Origin: a virus
Strand: one strand, 5' to 3'
Length of the DNA: 36,306 nucleotides
Virus record (IMG/VR): IMGVR_UViG_3300046777_002578
Coordinates: 1 to 36,306 of that record
Part shown: positions 1-7,699 of the stretch, piece after piece
Layout: the number at the start of each line of letters is the position of its first letter
How positions within the stretch are numbered: position 1 is the stretch's first letter
The notes under the pieces: model-generated
Seen by the model: the letters and a program-made list of their open reading frames with translations, nothing else
What the model was told of the DNA's origin: nothing
Database searches by the model: none
Program-made: the position numbers and the translations under genes

Positions 1-357
1 CGCTTCGGCCACGATGCGCTCTGCCTCGGCCGTCGCGTCGGCAAGGTCTTGCTTGGCCTTGTCGGCCGCGGCCTTGGCGAGTTTGCGGTTGTCGGCTTTG
101 GTGCGGTTGGAGTCGGCCTTGGCGTCGGCGAGCTCCTGCTTGGCCGCGGCGCGGTCTTCCGCTGCCTCCTCGCGCAGCTTGAGCACCTGGTCCGCGGGTC
201 CCACCAACGCGACGAACTTCTTGTGCTCCTCGGTGGCCTCGACCAACACCTTGAGCTTGGCGCCGTAGGCCTCGGGGTTGGCCACCACCGCGAGCAGGTT
301 GAACACCTGCGCCGCGTCGCCGTTGCCCGAGCCGCCGGTGATGTCGGTGGAGATCAT
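1..357 (-). CDS. Coiled-coil structural-module protein, 3' end cut by the window edge
   Basis: Minus-strand reading frame with ATG at 357; 119 codons are present and no stop is reached before base 1, so the C-terminus lies outside the window. The start overlaps the stop of the upstream gene by four bases (ATGA), the coupling used throughout this operon. The N-terminus (MISTDITGGSGNGDAAQ) is followed by a region rich in Ala, Lys, Glu and Asp with heptad-like spacing from about residue 45 onward, predicting a long alpha-helical coiled coil. No enzymatic motif is seen. Its place downstream of capsid genes suggests a virion or assembly protein, but the family is not recognised. This frame is missing from a simple ATG-to-stop listing because it has no stop in the window. 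Confidence 0.75.
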   Translation of the reverse strand, partial: MISTDITGGSGNGDAAQVFNLLAVVANPEAYGAKLKVLVEATEEHKKFVALVGPADQVLKLREEAAEDRAAAKQELADAKADSNRTKADNRKLAKAAADKAKQDLADATAEAERIVAEA

Positions 358-677
358 ACGATGCCCCCGGCCTGGATCGCGGTCAGCGTGGCGGTGCCCG
401 CCCCCGAGTTGCCCACAATGCGCACCCCGGTGACGGGGTAGGCGATGTTGGAGTCCTTGGTGGCGGTTTGCGCGGTGAGCGACGGGTGGTCGACCCAGTT
501 GCCGCTGGCGGGGGTGTAGCTGGCAGCGAACACGTCGTCGAACGTGTACTGCACGGTGTAGTTCACCGTGCCGTTGACCCGCACCCCCAACGCGACGTTG
601 AACGGGCTGATGTAGTGATCAGGCGGGTAGACAGCCGACGACTGTCCCCCGGTGACCGTGAGCGTGACTGGCCTCAT
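354..677 (-). CDS. Small structural-module protein, function unknown (107 aa)
   Basis: 107 codons, ATG at 677 with a purine-rich GGAGGACC ribosome-binding site just upstream. The protein is rich in Val, Thr, Gly and Ala with alternating hydrophobic residues, consistent with an all-beta fold, and has no transmembrane segment. It follows the 154-aa protein and precedes the coiled-coil protein, with a four-base overlap at its stop. In tailed phages, small beta-rich proteins just downstream of the capsid gene are often head-completion, decoration or head-tail joining proteins; nothing in the sequence decides among these. That it is a gene is well supported by the coupled overlap and the coherent composition; the function is not. 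Confidence 0.7.
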   Translation of the reverse strand: MRPVTLTVTGGQSSAVYPPDHYISPFNVALGVRVNGTVNYTVQYTFDDVFAASYTPASGNWVDHPSLTAQTATKDSNIAYPVTGVRIVGNSGAGTATLTAIQAGGIV

Positions 678-707
678 GGGCGGTCCTCCGGCGAGTGGTT
701 ACGCGCC

Positions 708-1172
708 TCAGGGATTCTGAGCACCGTCGTCGTTGCGCTGCACGTACAACACAGTGGCGATGAACTGGCCGGCCGTCAGCGTGGCCGAAGCCACTGCGAC
801 CCGCACCCACACCTCGGTGTCCGCGCTGGTCGACGTCTGCCAAGCCGCCTGCGTCGTCGCGGTCGCGGTGCCCCGGAAGCGCCCGCCCGCCGTGGTCGCC
901 ACGCCGGCCATCAGCTGTGCGCCGCCGCTGGCCGTGCCCACCGAAACAGTGGTCGTGCCGCCCGTGGCCGCCACCACTTGGTCGATCACGATGTCGACGA
1001 TCTGCGCGCCCTTGGGCAGCGCGCCGAGCTGGAAGTCGTAGTTGCCGATCGCGTCGCCAGTCAGGTCGCCCGAGTTGAACGACTGAGCCAGGACCGCGAG
1101 GCCCGTGTTGCGGCCGGCGCCGCTCTTCACTGTGCCCGAGCGCAGCGGCCCGGTGAAAGTGGTGAATGCCAT
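708..1172 (-). CDS. Putative capsid-associated beta-rich protein (154 aa)
   Basis: 154 codons, ATG at 1172, preceded by AGAGGAAAC as ribosome-binding site. The sequence is rich in Thr, Ala, Gly and Val (segments such as VSVGTASGGAQLMAG and TLTAGQFIATVLYVQRN), typical of a phage beta-structured surface protein. It lies directly downstream of the major capsid gene, separated by a 106-base gap that holds strong hairpins. Position and composition suggest a capsid decoration or cement protein, but no diagnostic motif is visible and a head-completion role is equally possible. Confidence 0.65.
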   Translation of the reverse strand: MAFTTFTGPLRSGTVKSGAGRNTGLAVLAQSFNSGDLTGDAIGNYDFQLGALPKGAQIVDIVIDQVVAATGGTTTVSVGTASGGAQLMAGVATTAGGRFRGTATATTQAAWQTSTSADTEVWVRVAVASATLTAGQFIATVLYVQRNDDGAQNP

Positions 1173-1203
1173 TTCAGTTTCCTCTCATGCGAGTGGGTTG
1201 AGC

Positions 1204-1273
1204 GGCGCAGCAGTCTGCATGACGTCGGCCGGGGCGCGCGGCCGTCTGCTGCGCCGGGGTGAAACGCCCCGGC
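1204..1273 (-). other. Two adjacent inverted repeats between the capsid gene and the next gene
   Basis: The 1173-1278 gap contains a perfect 10-base inverted repeat (GGCGCAGCAG at 1204-1213 with CTGCTGCGCC at 1246-1255) enclosing a smaller CGGCC/GGCCG stem. A second perfect 7-base hairpin (GCCGGGG at 1253-1259, loop of 7, CCCCGGC at 1267-1273) lies immediately beside it on the capsid side. On the minus strand they would form in the transcript right after the capsid stop. There is no U-run, so this is not a classical intrinsic terminator; it could stabilise the capsid mRNA 3' end or attenuate downstream genes. Confidence 0.5.
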
Positions 1274-1278
1274 TTGCG

Positions 1279-2193
1279 TCAGACGCCCGGCGTACCGTAC
1301 ACGGCGCGCGGATCGGTCCATCCGAGCACGTAACGCTCGGTGGCCTTGTACCGCATGCTGTCGGTTTCGAAGTCGCCTTCCATGGACTTCTCCAGCGCGC
1401 GGCGCATCAGCAGCTTCAGACCTTCCGGAGCGTCCGTCTGCACCCACCAGGCGGTGGTCGACGTGATACGGCTCAGGTTGGCTTGGCCTTCGGACAGCAG
1501 CCCCATCGACTTGACGGGGTTGATGTCGTTGTCGGCCGTGCCGGTGCGCAACGCCGACTTGAGCAGCACCTCGGCCTGGAAGACGTTGGACGGACCCGTC
1601 ACGATCTTCTTGGGCGTCAGGCGGATGCGCTTGCCGTTGTTGTCCACCGCGTTGCGGATCTGGATCAGGATCTGCTCCAGGGAGGTCTGGCTCAGCGCCG
1701 CGGCCGTGGTCAGCACGTTGCTGAAGGTGCCGTTCACAATCGGGTGATTGTTCACGTTCAGCGCCACGCCGTCGCCGCCCTTGTACGAGCCGTTGAAGGC
1801 CCGGTTCAGGATGTTGGCGGCCAGCGTTTCCTTCGTCTCGATGAGAGACTGGGCCAAGTGCTTGGCGTAGGTCTGACCGATGCGGATATGGTCGCCGTCC
1901 TCCACCAGCACCTTGGTCAGGGCGAAGGCCAAGCCATACACCTTGTACAGGTACCGCTGCAGGAACAACACCCCGCCCGACTGGTACGTCACCGCCATGC
2001 CGTCAGGCAGCTCCGGCGCCGCGCCGAACCCGTACAGCACGGGCTCCTCGTGGTAGTTGCGCGGAATGCCCTTCTGCTCGCGGAAGACCATCTTCCACTC
2101 GTCAGCGCGCTGCTCGTACACCCCATCGAACACTTCGTTCAGGATGGGCTCAACAACCGACCGAAAGTCGGTACTACGCATTGGGGCAGCCAT
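1279..2193 (-). CDS. Major capsid protein (gpT-like / HK97-fold type)
   Basis: 304 codons, ATG at 2193. An N-terminal helical segment (SVVEPILNEVFDGVYEQ) is followed by a strongly conserved-looking central part with GLAFALTKVLVEDGD, the long helix region LIETKETLAANILNRAFNG and a C-terminal region with KIVTGPSNVFQAEVLLKS and WWVQTDAPEGLKLLMRR. This pattern matches the Mu gpT-like major head subunits found in many environmental phages. The length (about 33 kDa) fits a capsid protein without a fused protease. It lies in the expected order after the scaffold and is flanked downstream by hairpins that may stabilise its message. No separate head maturation protease is visible. Assignment rests on motif recognition and synteny. 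Confidence 0.85.
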   Translation of the reverse strand: MAAPMRSTDFRSVVEPILNEVFDGVYEQRADEWKMVFREQKGIPRNYHEEPVLYGFGAAPELPDGMAVTYQSGGVLFLQRYLYKVYGLAFALTKVLVEDGDHIRIGQTYAKHLAQSLIETKETLAANILNRAFNGSYKGGDGVALNVNNHPIVNGTFSNVLTTAAALSQTSLEQILIQIRNAVDNNGKRIRLTPKKIVTGPSNVFQAEVLLKSALRTGTADNDINPVKSMGLLSEGQANLSRITSTTAWWVQTDAPEGLKLLMRRALEKSMEGDFETDSMRYKATERYVLGWTDPRAVYGTPGV

Positions 2194-2207
2194 GGTTCAG
2201 CTCCTCC

Positions 2208-2801
2208 TTAGATCGAGTTGACGGCGGCCTTGTAGTGGTGTTCGTTGATACGAACGGTCGCCACTACAAAAGCATCGGTCAGGGTGTCGTTGACGCCGTA
2301 CGCAAAGCCCGTGATCTGGAACTGGCCAGACGTGGCTTGGATCGCCGACAGCTTGGTGTTGCTCAGGCCGGTGGAGGTGCTGCCCCCGGGCGAAGCCACC
2401 ACCCAGTCGCACTCCTCGCCCACCGCGGTCTGCACCGTGGTGCCGGCGGAGGGGTTGTCGTACTGGACATCGAACAGCGTTTCCGGGTCGTCGTACACCC
2501 AGGCCACGATCTCGGTGCCGGTCGTGCCCGAGGGCCAGAACGGGGAGATGGTGGGCTTGCCCGTGGCGTCCAGGTACTGGCAGCCGGCAAAGATGCCGAG
2601 CAGCGCAATGCCGTCGGTGGTGCCCGAGCGGGTGCCATCGCTGGAGCCCAGCTGGATGACGCCGTTGTCGGTGAGTTTGACGGGGTCGCCACTGAAGATC
2701 GACGTGCCGTAGGTGGAGGCGATGGTGTAGGCCTTCGGTCGAATCTGACCACTGTTGTGGAACGACGGCCGGAGACCAAAAGGTGCGCTGACAGCGGACA
2801 T
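2208..2801 (-). CDS. Head-associated structural protein (197 aa)
   Basis: 197 codons, ATG at 2801, with a GGAACCGCC purine stretch upstream. The N-terminus (SAVSAPFGLRPSFHNSGQIRP) followed by KAYTIASTYGTSIFSGDPVKL is a pattern I recall from structural proteins of many uncultured aquatic phages. The protein is rich in Gly, Ser and Thr with predicted beta structure and has no transmembrane segment. It sits 14 bases upstream of the major capsid gene and in the same operon, consistent with a capsid cement or vertex protein, although this role is inferred only from location and composition. Confidence 0.7.
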   Translation of the reverse strand: MSAVSAPFGLRPSFHNSGQIRPKAYTIASTYGTSIFSGDPVKLTDNGVIQLGSSDGTRSGTTDGIALLGIFAGCQYLDATGKPTISPFWPSGTTGTEIVAWVYDDPETLFDVQYDNPSAGTTVQTAVGEECDWVVASPGGSTSTGLSNTKLSAIQATSGQFQITGFAYGVNDTLTDAFVVATVRINEHHYKAAVNSI

Positions 2802-2849
2802 TTGGCGGTTCCTTTGCGGATTGGAGAAAAAGACTTGGGCAGAGCCCGC

Positions 2850-3380
2850 TCAGTTGAGAGCAAACTCCGGTTCGCGGTTTTGTCCAATCTCCGCAGTGCC
2901 ATCGCCCAAAGTGAGGCGCGACTTGCTTGAACGGGCCTGCGCTTCCAGCATTTCCGTGACGTCGGTGAGCTTTTCCTCTTCGCGCAGCGGCGCGTTGTGG
3001 TGAGCTTCACGCATGTACTTCTCGTACAGCGACATCGGCAGCTTGAAGGCCAGCATCTCGTTCACTCCAATGAACCCCGCCCAGTCGCCGGTCTTGAGCG
3101 TGGCGTACTCCCAGCCGGGAACATCTTCCGGCTTCACAGGCTCGTAGCCGAGGCGAATGCGGGTTTGGATCGAGTCGCGCGGGTTCGTGGTCGTCAGCCA
3201 GCACATGTGCCAGCCGGCGATCTTGGGCAAGTCAGGTAGCGAAGATTGGAAGAACTGTTGACGGAACATTTCAACCCGCTCATCGTCAGAGATTTGGCGA
3301 TTTTCGGTGACAGCGCGATCTTGCATCGCGCGGTTGTCGCGCCCCTCGGCAGCGGATTTCTTCAGGCGTTCGTCGGACAT
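2850..3380 (-). CDS. Conserved-looking head-module protein, function unknown (176 aa)
   Basis: 176 codons, ATG at 3380, preceded by GAAGGAGCGACC, a good ribosome-binding site. The N-terminal 45 residues are charged and helical; the middle contains the distinctive GWHMCWLTTTNPRDSIQTR stretch followed by LGYEPVKPEDVPGW; the C-terminus is polar. It is the first gene downstream of a strong minus-strand promoter at 3409-3436. Proteins with a similar middle region occur beside capsid genes in aquatic phages, but no function is known to me. An assembly or minor capsid role is an inference from position. Confidence 0.7.
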   Translation of the reverse strand: MSDERLKKSAAEGRDNRAMQDRAVTENRQISDDERVEMFRQQFFQSSLPDLPKIAGWHMCWLTTTNPRDSIQTRIRLGYEPVKPEDVPGWEYATLKTGDWAGFIGVNEMLAFKLPMSLYEKYMREAHHNAPLREEEKLTDVTEMLEAQARSSKSRLTLGDGTAEIGQNREPEFALN

Positions 3381-3408
3381 TTGGGTCGCTCCTTCAGCGA
3401 TTGGGTGG

Positions 3409-3436
3409 ATTATAGACCACTTTGGTGGAAAGTAAA
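3409..3436 (-). promoter_or_regulatory. Sigma-70-like promoter inside the head module (minus strand)
   Basis: Read on the minus strand: TTTACT (3436-3431), 16-base spacer, perfect TATAAT (3414-3409), then about 28 bases to the ATG of the 176-aa gene. The spacer contains the palindrome CCAC-CAAA-GTGG, a possible operator. The site lies in the short gap after the scaffold gene and would give extra transcripts for the capsid-side genes. Confidence 0.65.
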
Positions 3437-3439
3437 CTG

Positions 3440-4369
3440 TCAGGCTTGGGACCGCTGGCTACGGTCGTACTCGGCATACCGCTTGACGTACTTTTGACGC
3501 AGCACGGGGTCATCCCACACGCCGGCCTCGATCAGCGCTTGCTTGCGCTCGGGGCTGATATAGACCTCGCGCCGAGTGGAATCTGGTGCATGCTCCCGGC
3601 CGGACCCTACGGCCGGGCCGCCGCGCGGGCGCCGGTCGGCGGCAAACCGCTCCGGCAGCCGTCGCGTTGCGCGACGCTTCAGCTCATCCCAGTAGTCGGC
3701 CGAGCGTGGATCGAACCCGTCCCGCACCAGCGCCGCGTCAATCGCCAACACCACAGCCGAGTCCTCGTCCCGGCCCTGCGGGTCGTACCACTTGTTGTCC
3801 TTGATGAACTGCTGCGCATGGTCCAACACTGCGGGGTCCACCGGCGGCGGGGCGGTGCGCGCGGCTTGGTGTTGCTGCTTGGTGGCGCTGAGCTGCTGGT
3901 AGCGGCCCATTGCCTCATCGCGGAAGCGCATGGCCCGGGTGACGTCCTCGCCGTTGCCCGCAGCCACCGCCTTGGCGATCACTTGCTCCGCCGTTTGCGC
4001 GTCGCGCAGCGCCGCTTGCAGCTGGGCGTCCACCGCGTGCAGGTCTTGCTGTTGGGCGCGGAGCTCCTGCGTGGTGAGCCGGCGCTCCAGCTCGTCGTTG
4101 CGCTTGCGCAGGAAGTCCATTTCCAGCTTGTCGCGCTTGATGGCCTCATCGCGGCGCTGCTTGCGCTCAACTTTTTCCAGCCGGCGGCGCTCGCGGATGG
4201 TGTCCCGCTCGGTGCCGTCCGGGTCCTCGGGGTCGTCGTGGTCGTCGTCCTCGTCGGCGGCGCGCAACTTGGGGTCGTCGGCAGGAGCCGCACGCTCCTC
4301 GTCCTCGACAATGACCAGCTCGTCGTCGGCGCGACCCTTGTCGTCGTCTTCTTTCAGTGTGTCAGCCAT
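3440..4369 (-). CDS. Scaffolding protein (putative)
   Basis: 309 codons, ATG at 4369. The first 55 residues are strongly acidic (runs such as EDDDK, DEDDDHDDPEDPD). Residues about 55-150 are a highly charged coiled coil rich in Arg, Glu, Gln and Lys. The C-terminal third is mixed, ends in a basic segment (KQKYVKRYAEYDRSQRSQA-like) and contains the sequence VYISPERKQALIEAGVWDDP. An acidic, helical, soluble protein between portal and capsid genes, with a basic C-terminus able to bind coat protein, is the classic scaffold profile. No protease motif is seen. The assignment is from composition and gene order rather than sequence identity. Confidence 0.75.
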   Translation of the reverse strand: MADTLKEDDDKGRADDELVIVEDEERAAPADDPKLRAADEDDDHDDPEDPDGTERDTIRERRRLEKVERKQRRDEAIKRDKLEMDFLRKRNDELERRLTTQELRAQQQDLHAVDAQLQAALRDAQTAEQVIAKAVAAGNGEDVTRAMRFRDEAMGRYQQLSATKQQHQAARTAPPPVDPAVLDHAQQFIKDNKWYDPQGRDEDSAVVLAIDAALVRDGFDPRSADYWDELKRRATRRLPERFAADRRPRGGPAVGSGREHAPDSTRREVYISPERKQALIEAGVWDDPVLRQKYVKRYAEYDRSQRSQA

Positions 4370-4384
4370 GATGTGTCATCTCCT

Positions 4385-4792
4385 TCAGATGAAAGCGCGA
4401 ATCGCCAGCGGGTCGCCAACCACGCGGCCAATGATGTCCAGGTCGTTGAAGATCACGAACAAGGCAGCCTCGCCGTTGGGCAACGGCACCTCCCAGCGGT
4501 CGCCGCCGTACTTGGGCACGCGCACGTACTCGCCGGGGCCGCACCAGCTGCCCTCCGGCCAGTCGGCCATGGTGTTGCGGTTCTTGAACGCCAAGGGGCC
4601 GGTCGACACGACCTTGGCCACCTGGGTGTTCCACTTCTCGGTGTCCCGGCTCCCGCTGTCGATGATGATGCCGGAAGCCGTTGTGGTCTTGGGCGTCCGA
4701 ATCTGCACCAGAACGCGGCTACCGAACGGCTGAATCCCGGCTTCTGCAGCCGGGAAAGCCTCCGCCATAGCGTTCTCAAAGGTCCTTGTCAC
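4385..4792 (-). CDS. GroES-like co-chaperonin (Cpn10 fold)
   Basis: 135 codons, ATG at 4792, which overlaps the end of the upstream 65-aa gene by 17 bases. Residues about 21-45 (PFGSRVLVQIRTPKTTTASGIII) match the start of the GroES family, where the PLxDRVLV strand is followed by a mobile loop ending in GGI(V/I)I(P). The rest contains the expected Gly-rich beta barrel (AKVVSTGP, GEYVRVPKYGG) and a C-terminal strand with the DIIGRV segment. Known phage co-chaperonins, such as T4 gp31, replace GroES on host GroEL so that the capsid protein can fold; location beside scaffold and capsid genes supports that job. The 15-residue N-terminal and about 10-residue C-terminal extensions beyond bacterial GroES are unusual. 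Confidence 0.8.
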   Translation of the reverse strand: MTRTFENAMAEAFPAAEAGIQPFGSRVLVQIRTPKTTTASGIIIDSGSRDTEKWNTQVAKVVSTGPLAFKNRNTMADWPEGSWCGPGEYVRVPKYGGDRWEVPLPNGEAALFVIFNDLDIIGRVVGDPLAIRAFI

Positions 4793-4973
4793 TGTTTTTC
4801 TCCTGTTCCAGAAGGTTCAACAACACCGTGATCGCGGCCTCATAACCCGCGACCACGCCTACACGATAGCCGTACTCGAAGCTGTCGCGCCCCACCGGCC
4901 GCCGCAAGGCGTCCAGTGCGAACTGCGCCTGCTCGGCCTTGAGCCGAGCAAGCATGGCGGACTCAAAGTTCAC
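4776..4973 (-). CDS. Small helical protein between portal and co-chaperonin genes (65 aa)
   Basis: 65 codons with a GTG start at 4973. The GTG overlaps the TGA (4972-4970) of the small upstream frame as GTGA, and its own stop lies inside the start of the GroES-like gene. The sequence is a mainly helical protein (MLARLKAEQAQFALDALRRP, then YGYRVGVVAGYEAAITVLLNLLEQEK); the second helix is hydrophobic but too interrupted for a clear membrane span. No family is recognised. Close coupling on both sides supports a real gene of the head module. Confidence 0.6.
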   Translation of the reverse strand: MNFESAMLARLKAEQAQFALDALRRPVGRDSFEYGYRVGVVAGYEAAITVLLNLLEQEKNSDKDL

Positions 4974-5100
4974 GCCGGAGTCTTCGGCGCGGTGGTGCCG
5001 GGCGAGCCGGGCAGCGTCTGCCCGTTCTCCTTGCTACCCGCGGCCAAGCGTAAGCGCCGCTCATCGGCACGGTGCCGCTGGGGGTGGGTTTGTCAGCCAT
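4970..5100 (-). CDS. Short ORF with an apparent one-base frameshift (about 42 aa)
   Basis: An ATG at 5100 follows AAGGA and reads MADKPTP, then in the sequence as given continues in a frame ending at 4963 with an Arg/Pro-rich tail of low plausibility. If one C is added to the CCCCC run near 5074-5078 the frame becomes MADKPTPQRHRADERRLRLA, then a tail ending GTTAPKTPA, with its stop at 4972-4970 overlapping the GTG of the next gene as GTGA. This coupled stop favours the shifted frame. Either a homopolymer error, a true frameshift mutation or programmed slippage could explain it. Function unknown. Confidence 0.4.
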
Positions 5101-5115
5101 GGTTCATGATTCCTT

Positions 5116-7695
5116 TCAACGTGTGCCGGGGTTGATGCCTGTGCCGGTGGAGACGGCAACCTTCTCCCCCGAGGCAATCTCCGCCGCGGCGAGCCGCAGC
5201 GCAGTGTTGTTGTCGTCGGTGTTCATTTGGTAGCGCGCCGCGTCGGACTGCTGCGCGCGCTGAGCCTCGGCCGCCTGACGCAGCTGCTCGCGCTGGAGCT
5301 CGGCGGCGCGGTCCTGCTGCCGGTCGGCCAGCTTCTGCTGCTCCAGCTGCGCTTGCTGCGCCAGGCGGGCTTGATCGGACTGGGCTTGCTGGGCAATGCG
5401 CGCTTGGTCGCTTTGGGCTTGTTGCTGCAGTCGGGCTTGGTCCAATTGTGCCCGCTGTTGTGCAATCTGCCCCTGCAGCTGCGCGTTGAGCTGCGCGACC
5501 TGCATGGAGTTGTCAGGCGGCATGGGCGGTTGCGGCTTGAACTGCTGGGCGGCTTGGTCAATTTGCGCCAGCTCCTGCGCGAACTGCCCCAGCTGCTGCT
5601 CGATCAGCTGCTGCACCCGGACAATGAGCTGCGCCTGCATGTCGGCTTCGTCGGGGATGACACCCTGCTTCTGCGCATCCTTGACTGCGGAGTGTGCCTC
5701 GGTGAGGTAGTAGTTGAGCAGGTGGTCGCGCAGGTGCAACGCCATCGGATACAGGTACGTCTTGACGATGGCCGGGTTGCCGCCGAAGAGCGGCGACTTG
5801 AGGAACGACAGGTGCGTGCGCAGGTGCGCCATGTGGTCCTGCCGAGGCAGCACGTACACGGGACGCCCCATCGCCGCGGCCACGTTCTCGCTCACCGGGT
5901 CCACGTCATCCTGCCCCGGGGCGGGTTGCAGCACGTCGTCGGGCAGGAGCTTCATGCCACGGAGGAACATCTCCTCCACCTTGCGCGCGTCGTACAGCTG
6001 CGGCAGCGCCGCCGAGCGTTGCAGCACGGCCTGCGTCTGCGCAAACCGCTGCACCTCGCTGAACACCGCGGGGTCGCTGACCGGCACCACATCCAGCGGG
6101 CCGTCGAAGTCCTCGGGCCGCACCTCCAGCCCGGCGTCGTGAGCCTCGATGTCTTCCTGCGTCAGGTAGGCGCTGTTCAGCCGGTGCAGGATCTTGAACA
6201 CCCGCGCCATCGCGGCGTGCAGCCGCGAGTGGATGCTGCTGAAGACCACCAACCCCTGCTCGATCAGCGCCATGGTGGTGCCGACGGGTTGGTTGGGGTT
6301 CTGGTCGCTGAGCTTCTCGAACGAGGTCTGCACCACGCCCTTGCCCGCGTCGACCAAGAAGCCCAGCAGCTGGAACAGCGTGGGCGACGGACCCCCGAAC
6401 GGCAGCGGCATGGCCAACTTGCGAATGTCGTCGATGAGGGCTCCGCCTTCTAACTCCACCACCTCAGTAGGCTGGATGCTGATGCTTTGGCCGTTGGGGC
6501 CACCCTTCAGCTTCAGCATGGTCGGGATGTTCTGGATGTGGGCCGAGTCAAGCAGCGCCCGCAGCGCCCCGGTAGCAGCCCCCGACAATCCGCCGATCAT
6601 GTGCGTCAGCCCGATGGGGTAAGCGCCCCGCCATGGCACAAACGGAAACTCCACCATCCAGTCAAGCGCCTGGCGCCGAGTGTCGTCGGGCTCCCAGTTG
6701 CGGTACAGCGCCAGCGCGGCGCGGCTGGTCTTGTCGATGCTGAGCAGGTAGGGTTCCGGCCCGTCGCCAAAGTCCAGCTCGGTTTGCACCTCGAACACCG
6801 TGCGCAACCCGTCCTCGTTGTAGGACGACGCTGAGCGGCCTTCAATCTTGTCGTTGGCCACCCCGGCCCGGCTGAGCTCGGGCTCTTGCCCAGGGGGCCC
6901 AAGGTCCACGTCGCGGTACATGCCCGACGTCACGCGCTGCTGGTACTTGGCAGACGTGACGTACTGCACGTGCGTCTTGCGCTCGGCGGAGTAGAAGTTG
7001 GTGGCCGCGAACGGGAGGTAAACGTCGTCCACCGCCACAAACTCGGCCACGGGGCGGCGCCGCGCTTGGTCCCAGGTGAGCTTGAGGTACTGCACCCCGC
7101 CCAGCGGCACCTGCGTGGTGAGCTGCTCCAGCTCGCCGCGGAACTCCGTCATCTGCTCGGTGGCCTGCCAGTTCATGAACTCGGCCTTGCGCTGGGCCTT
7201 GCGCAACTTTTCTGGCTCCTGCGCGCCGTGGATCTTGGTCTTGACGGGGCCTGCAGGCGGGAACACCTCCTTCATCACCCGGGCCGAGAAGTCCACGCAC
7301 GCCTCCACCAGCAGCGGATGCACCACGCGGGTGGCCCCCGTGAACTGCGCCCCGCCCGGCGCGTCGTCGCCCAGCCCCGTGCGGCGCAGGCCTTCCTCGT
7401 AGAGCTTGTCGCGCTTTTCGCGAGCCGTCTTGTCCCGCTCGATCTTGTCCAGCAGCTCGCTGACCACCCGACCCAGCTCCAGCTGGTCCACCTCGTCCGC
7501 GAGATTGGCAAAGTGCTCGAGCTGCTGGCGCTCGTCCTCCGCGTTGCGCAGCTTGATTACGGCGCCACCGTCCTCGGTGTCTTCCACCTCCAGAACGTCT
7601 TCCTCGTCGAGCTCGACGGTCATGCCTTCTTCAGCAGTGGCGCGCTCGTCTTCGTCGTCGCGCTCGGGCAGGTTGAACGGGGTTCGCGTGGCCAT
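5116..7695 (-). CDS. Portal protein (long podovirus type)
   Basis: 859 codons, ATG at 7695. An acidic N-terminal leader (about 60 residues) precedes the portal core, with recognisable segments such as ATRVVHPLLVEACVDFSARV, VKTKIHG, the wing/stem region around LTWDQARRRPVAEFVAVDD, VEFPFVPWRGAYPIGLTHM, and the leucine-rich GFLVDAGKGVVQTSFEKLSD part. From about residue 640 to 830 the protein is a Gln/Ala/Arg-rich helix with 11-residue repeats. In podoviruses the portal is a dodecamer at the unique vertex through which terminase packages DNA, and long C-terminal helices form a barrel inside the capsid. Length fits the long portals of N4-like or P22-like viruses. It ends 15 bases before the next small ORF and starts 4 bases after the stop of the PcfJ-like gene. 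Confidence 0.85.
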   Translation of the reverse strand: MATRTPFNLPERDDEDERATAEEGMTVELDEEDVLEVEDTEDGGAVIKLRNAEDERQQLEHFANLADEVDQLELGRVVSELLDKIERDKTAREKRDKLYEEGLRRTGLGDDAPGGAQFTGATRVVHPLLVEACVDFSARVMKEVFPPAGPVKTKIHGAQEPEKLRKAQRKAEFMNWQATEQMTEFRGELEQLTTQVPLGGVQYLKLTWDQARRRPVAEFVAVDDVYLPFAATNFYSAERKTHVQYVTSAKYQQRVTSGMYRDVDLGPPGQEPELSRAGVANDKIEGRSASSYNEDGLRTVFEVQTELDFGDGPEPYLLSIDKTSRAALALYRNWEPDDTRRQALDWMVEFPFVPWRGAYPIGLTHMIGGLSGAATGALRALLDSAHIQNIPTMLKLKGGPNGQSISIQPTEVVELEGGALIDDIRKLAMPLPFGGPSPTLFQLLGFLVDAGKGVVQTSFEKLSDQNPNQPVGTTMALIEQGLVVFSSIHSRLHAAMARVFKILHRLNSAYLTQEDIEAHDAGLEVRPEDFDGPLDVVPVSDPAVFSEVQRFAQTQAVLQRSAALPQLYDARKVEEMFLRGMKLLPDDVLQPAPGQDDVDPVSENVAAAMGRPVYVLPRQDHMAHLRTHLSFLKSPLFGGNPAIVKTYLYPMALHLRDHLLNYYLTEAHSAVKDAQKQGVIPDEADMQAQLIVRVQQLIEQQLGQFAQELAQIDQAAQQFKPQPPMPPDNSMQVAQLNAQLQGQIAQQRAQLDQARLQQQAQSDQARIAQQAQSDQARLAQQAQLEQQKLADRQQDRAAELQREQLRQAAEAQRAQQSDAARYQMNTDDNNTALRLAAAEIASGEKVAVSTGTGINPGTR
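5337..5440 (-). repeat. 33-base tandem repeat in the portal C-terminus
   Basis: Imperfect 33-base units encode successive 11-residue blocks on the minus strand: QAQSDQARIAQ, QAQSDQARLAQ, QAQLEQQKLAD, with a degenerate block upstream (LDQARLQQQ). The 11-residue period is that of a hendecad coiled coil. Confidence 0.6.
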
Positions 7696-7699
7696 GCGC

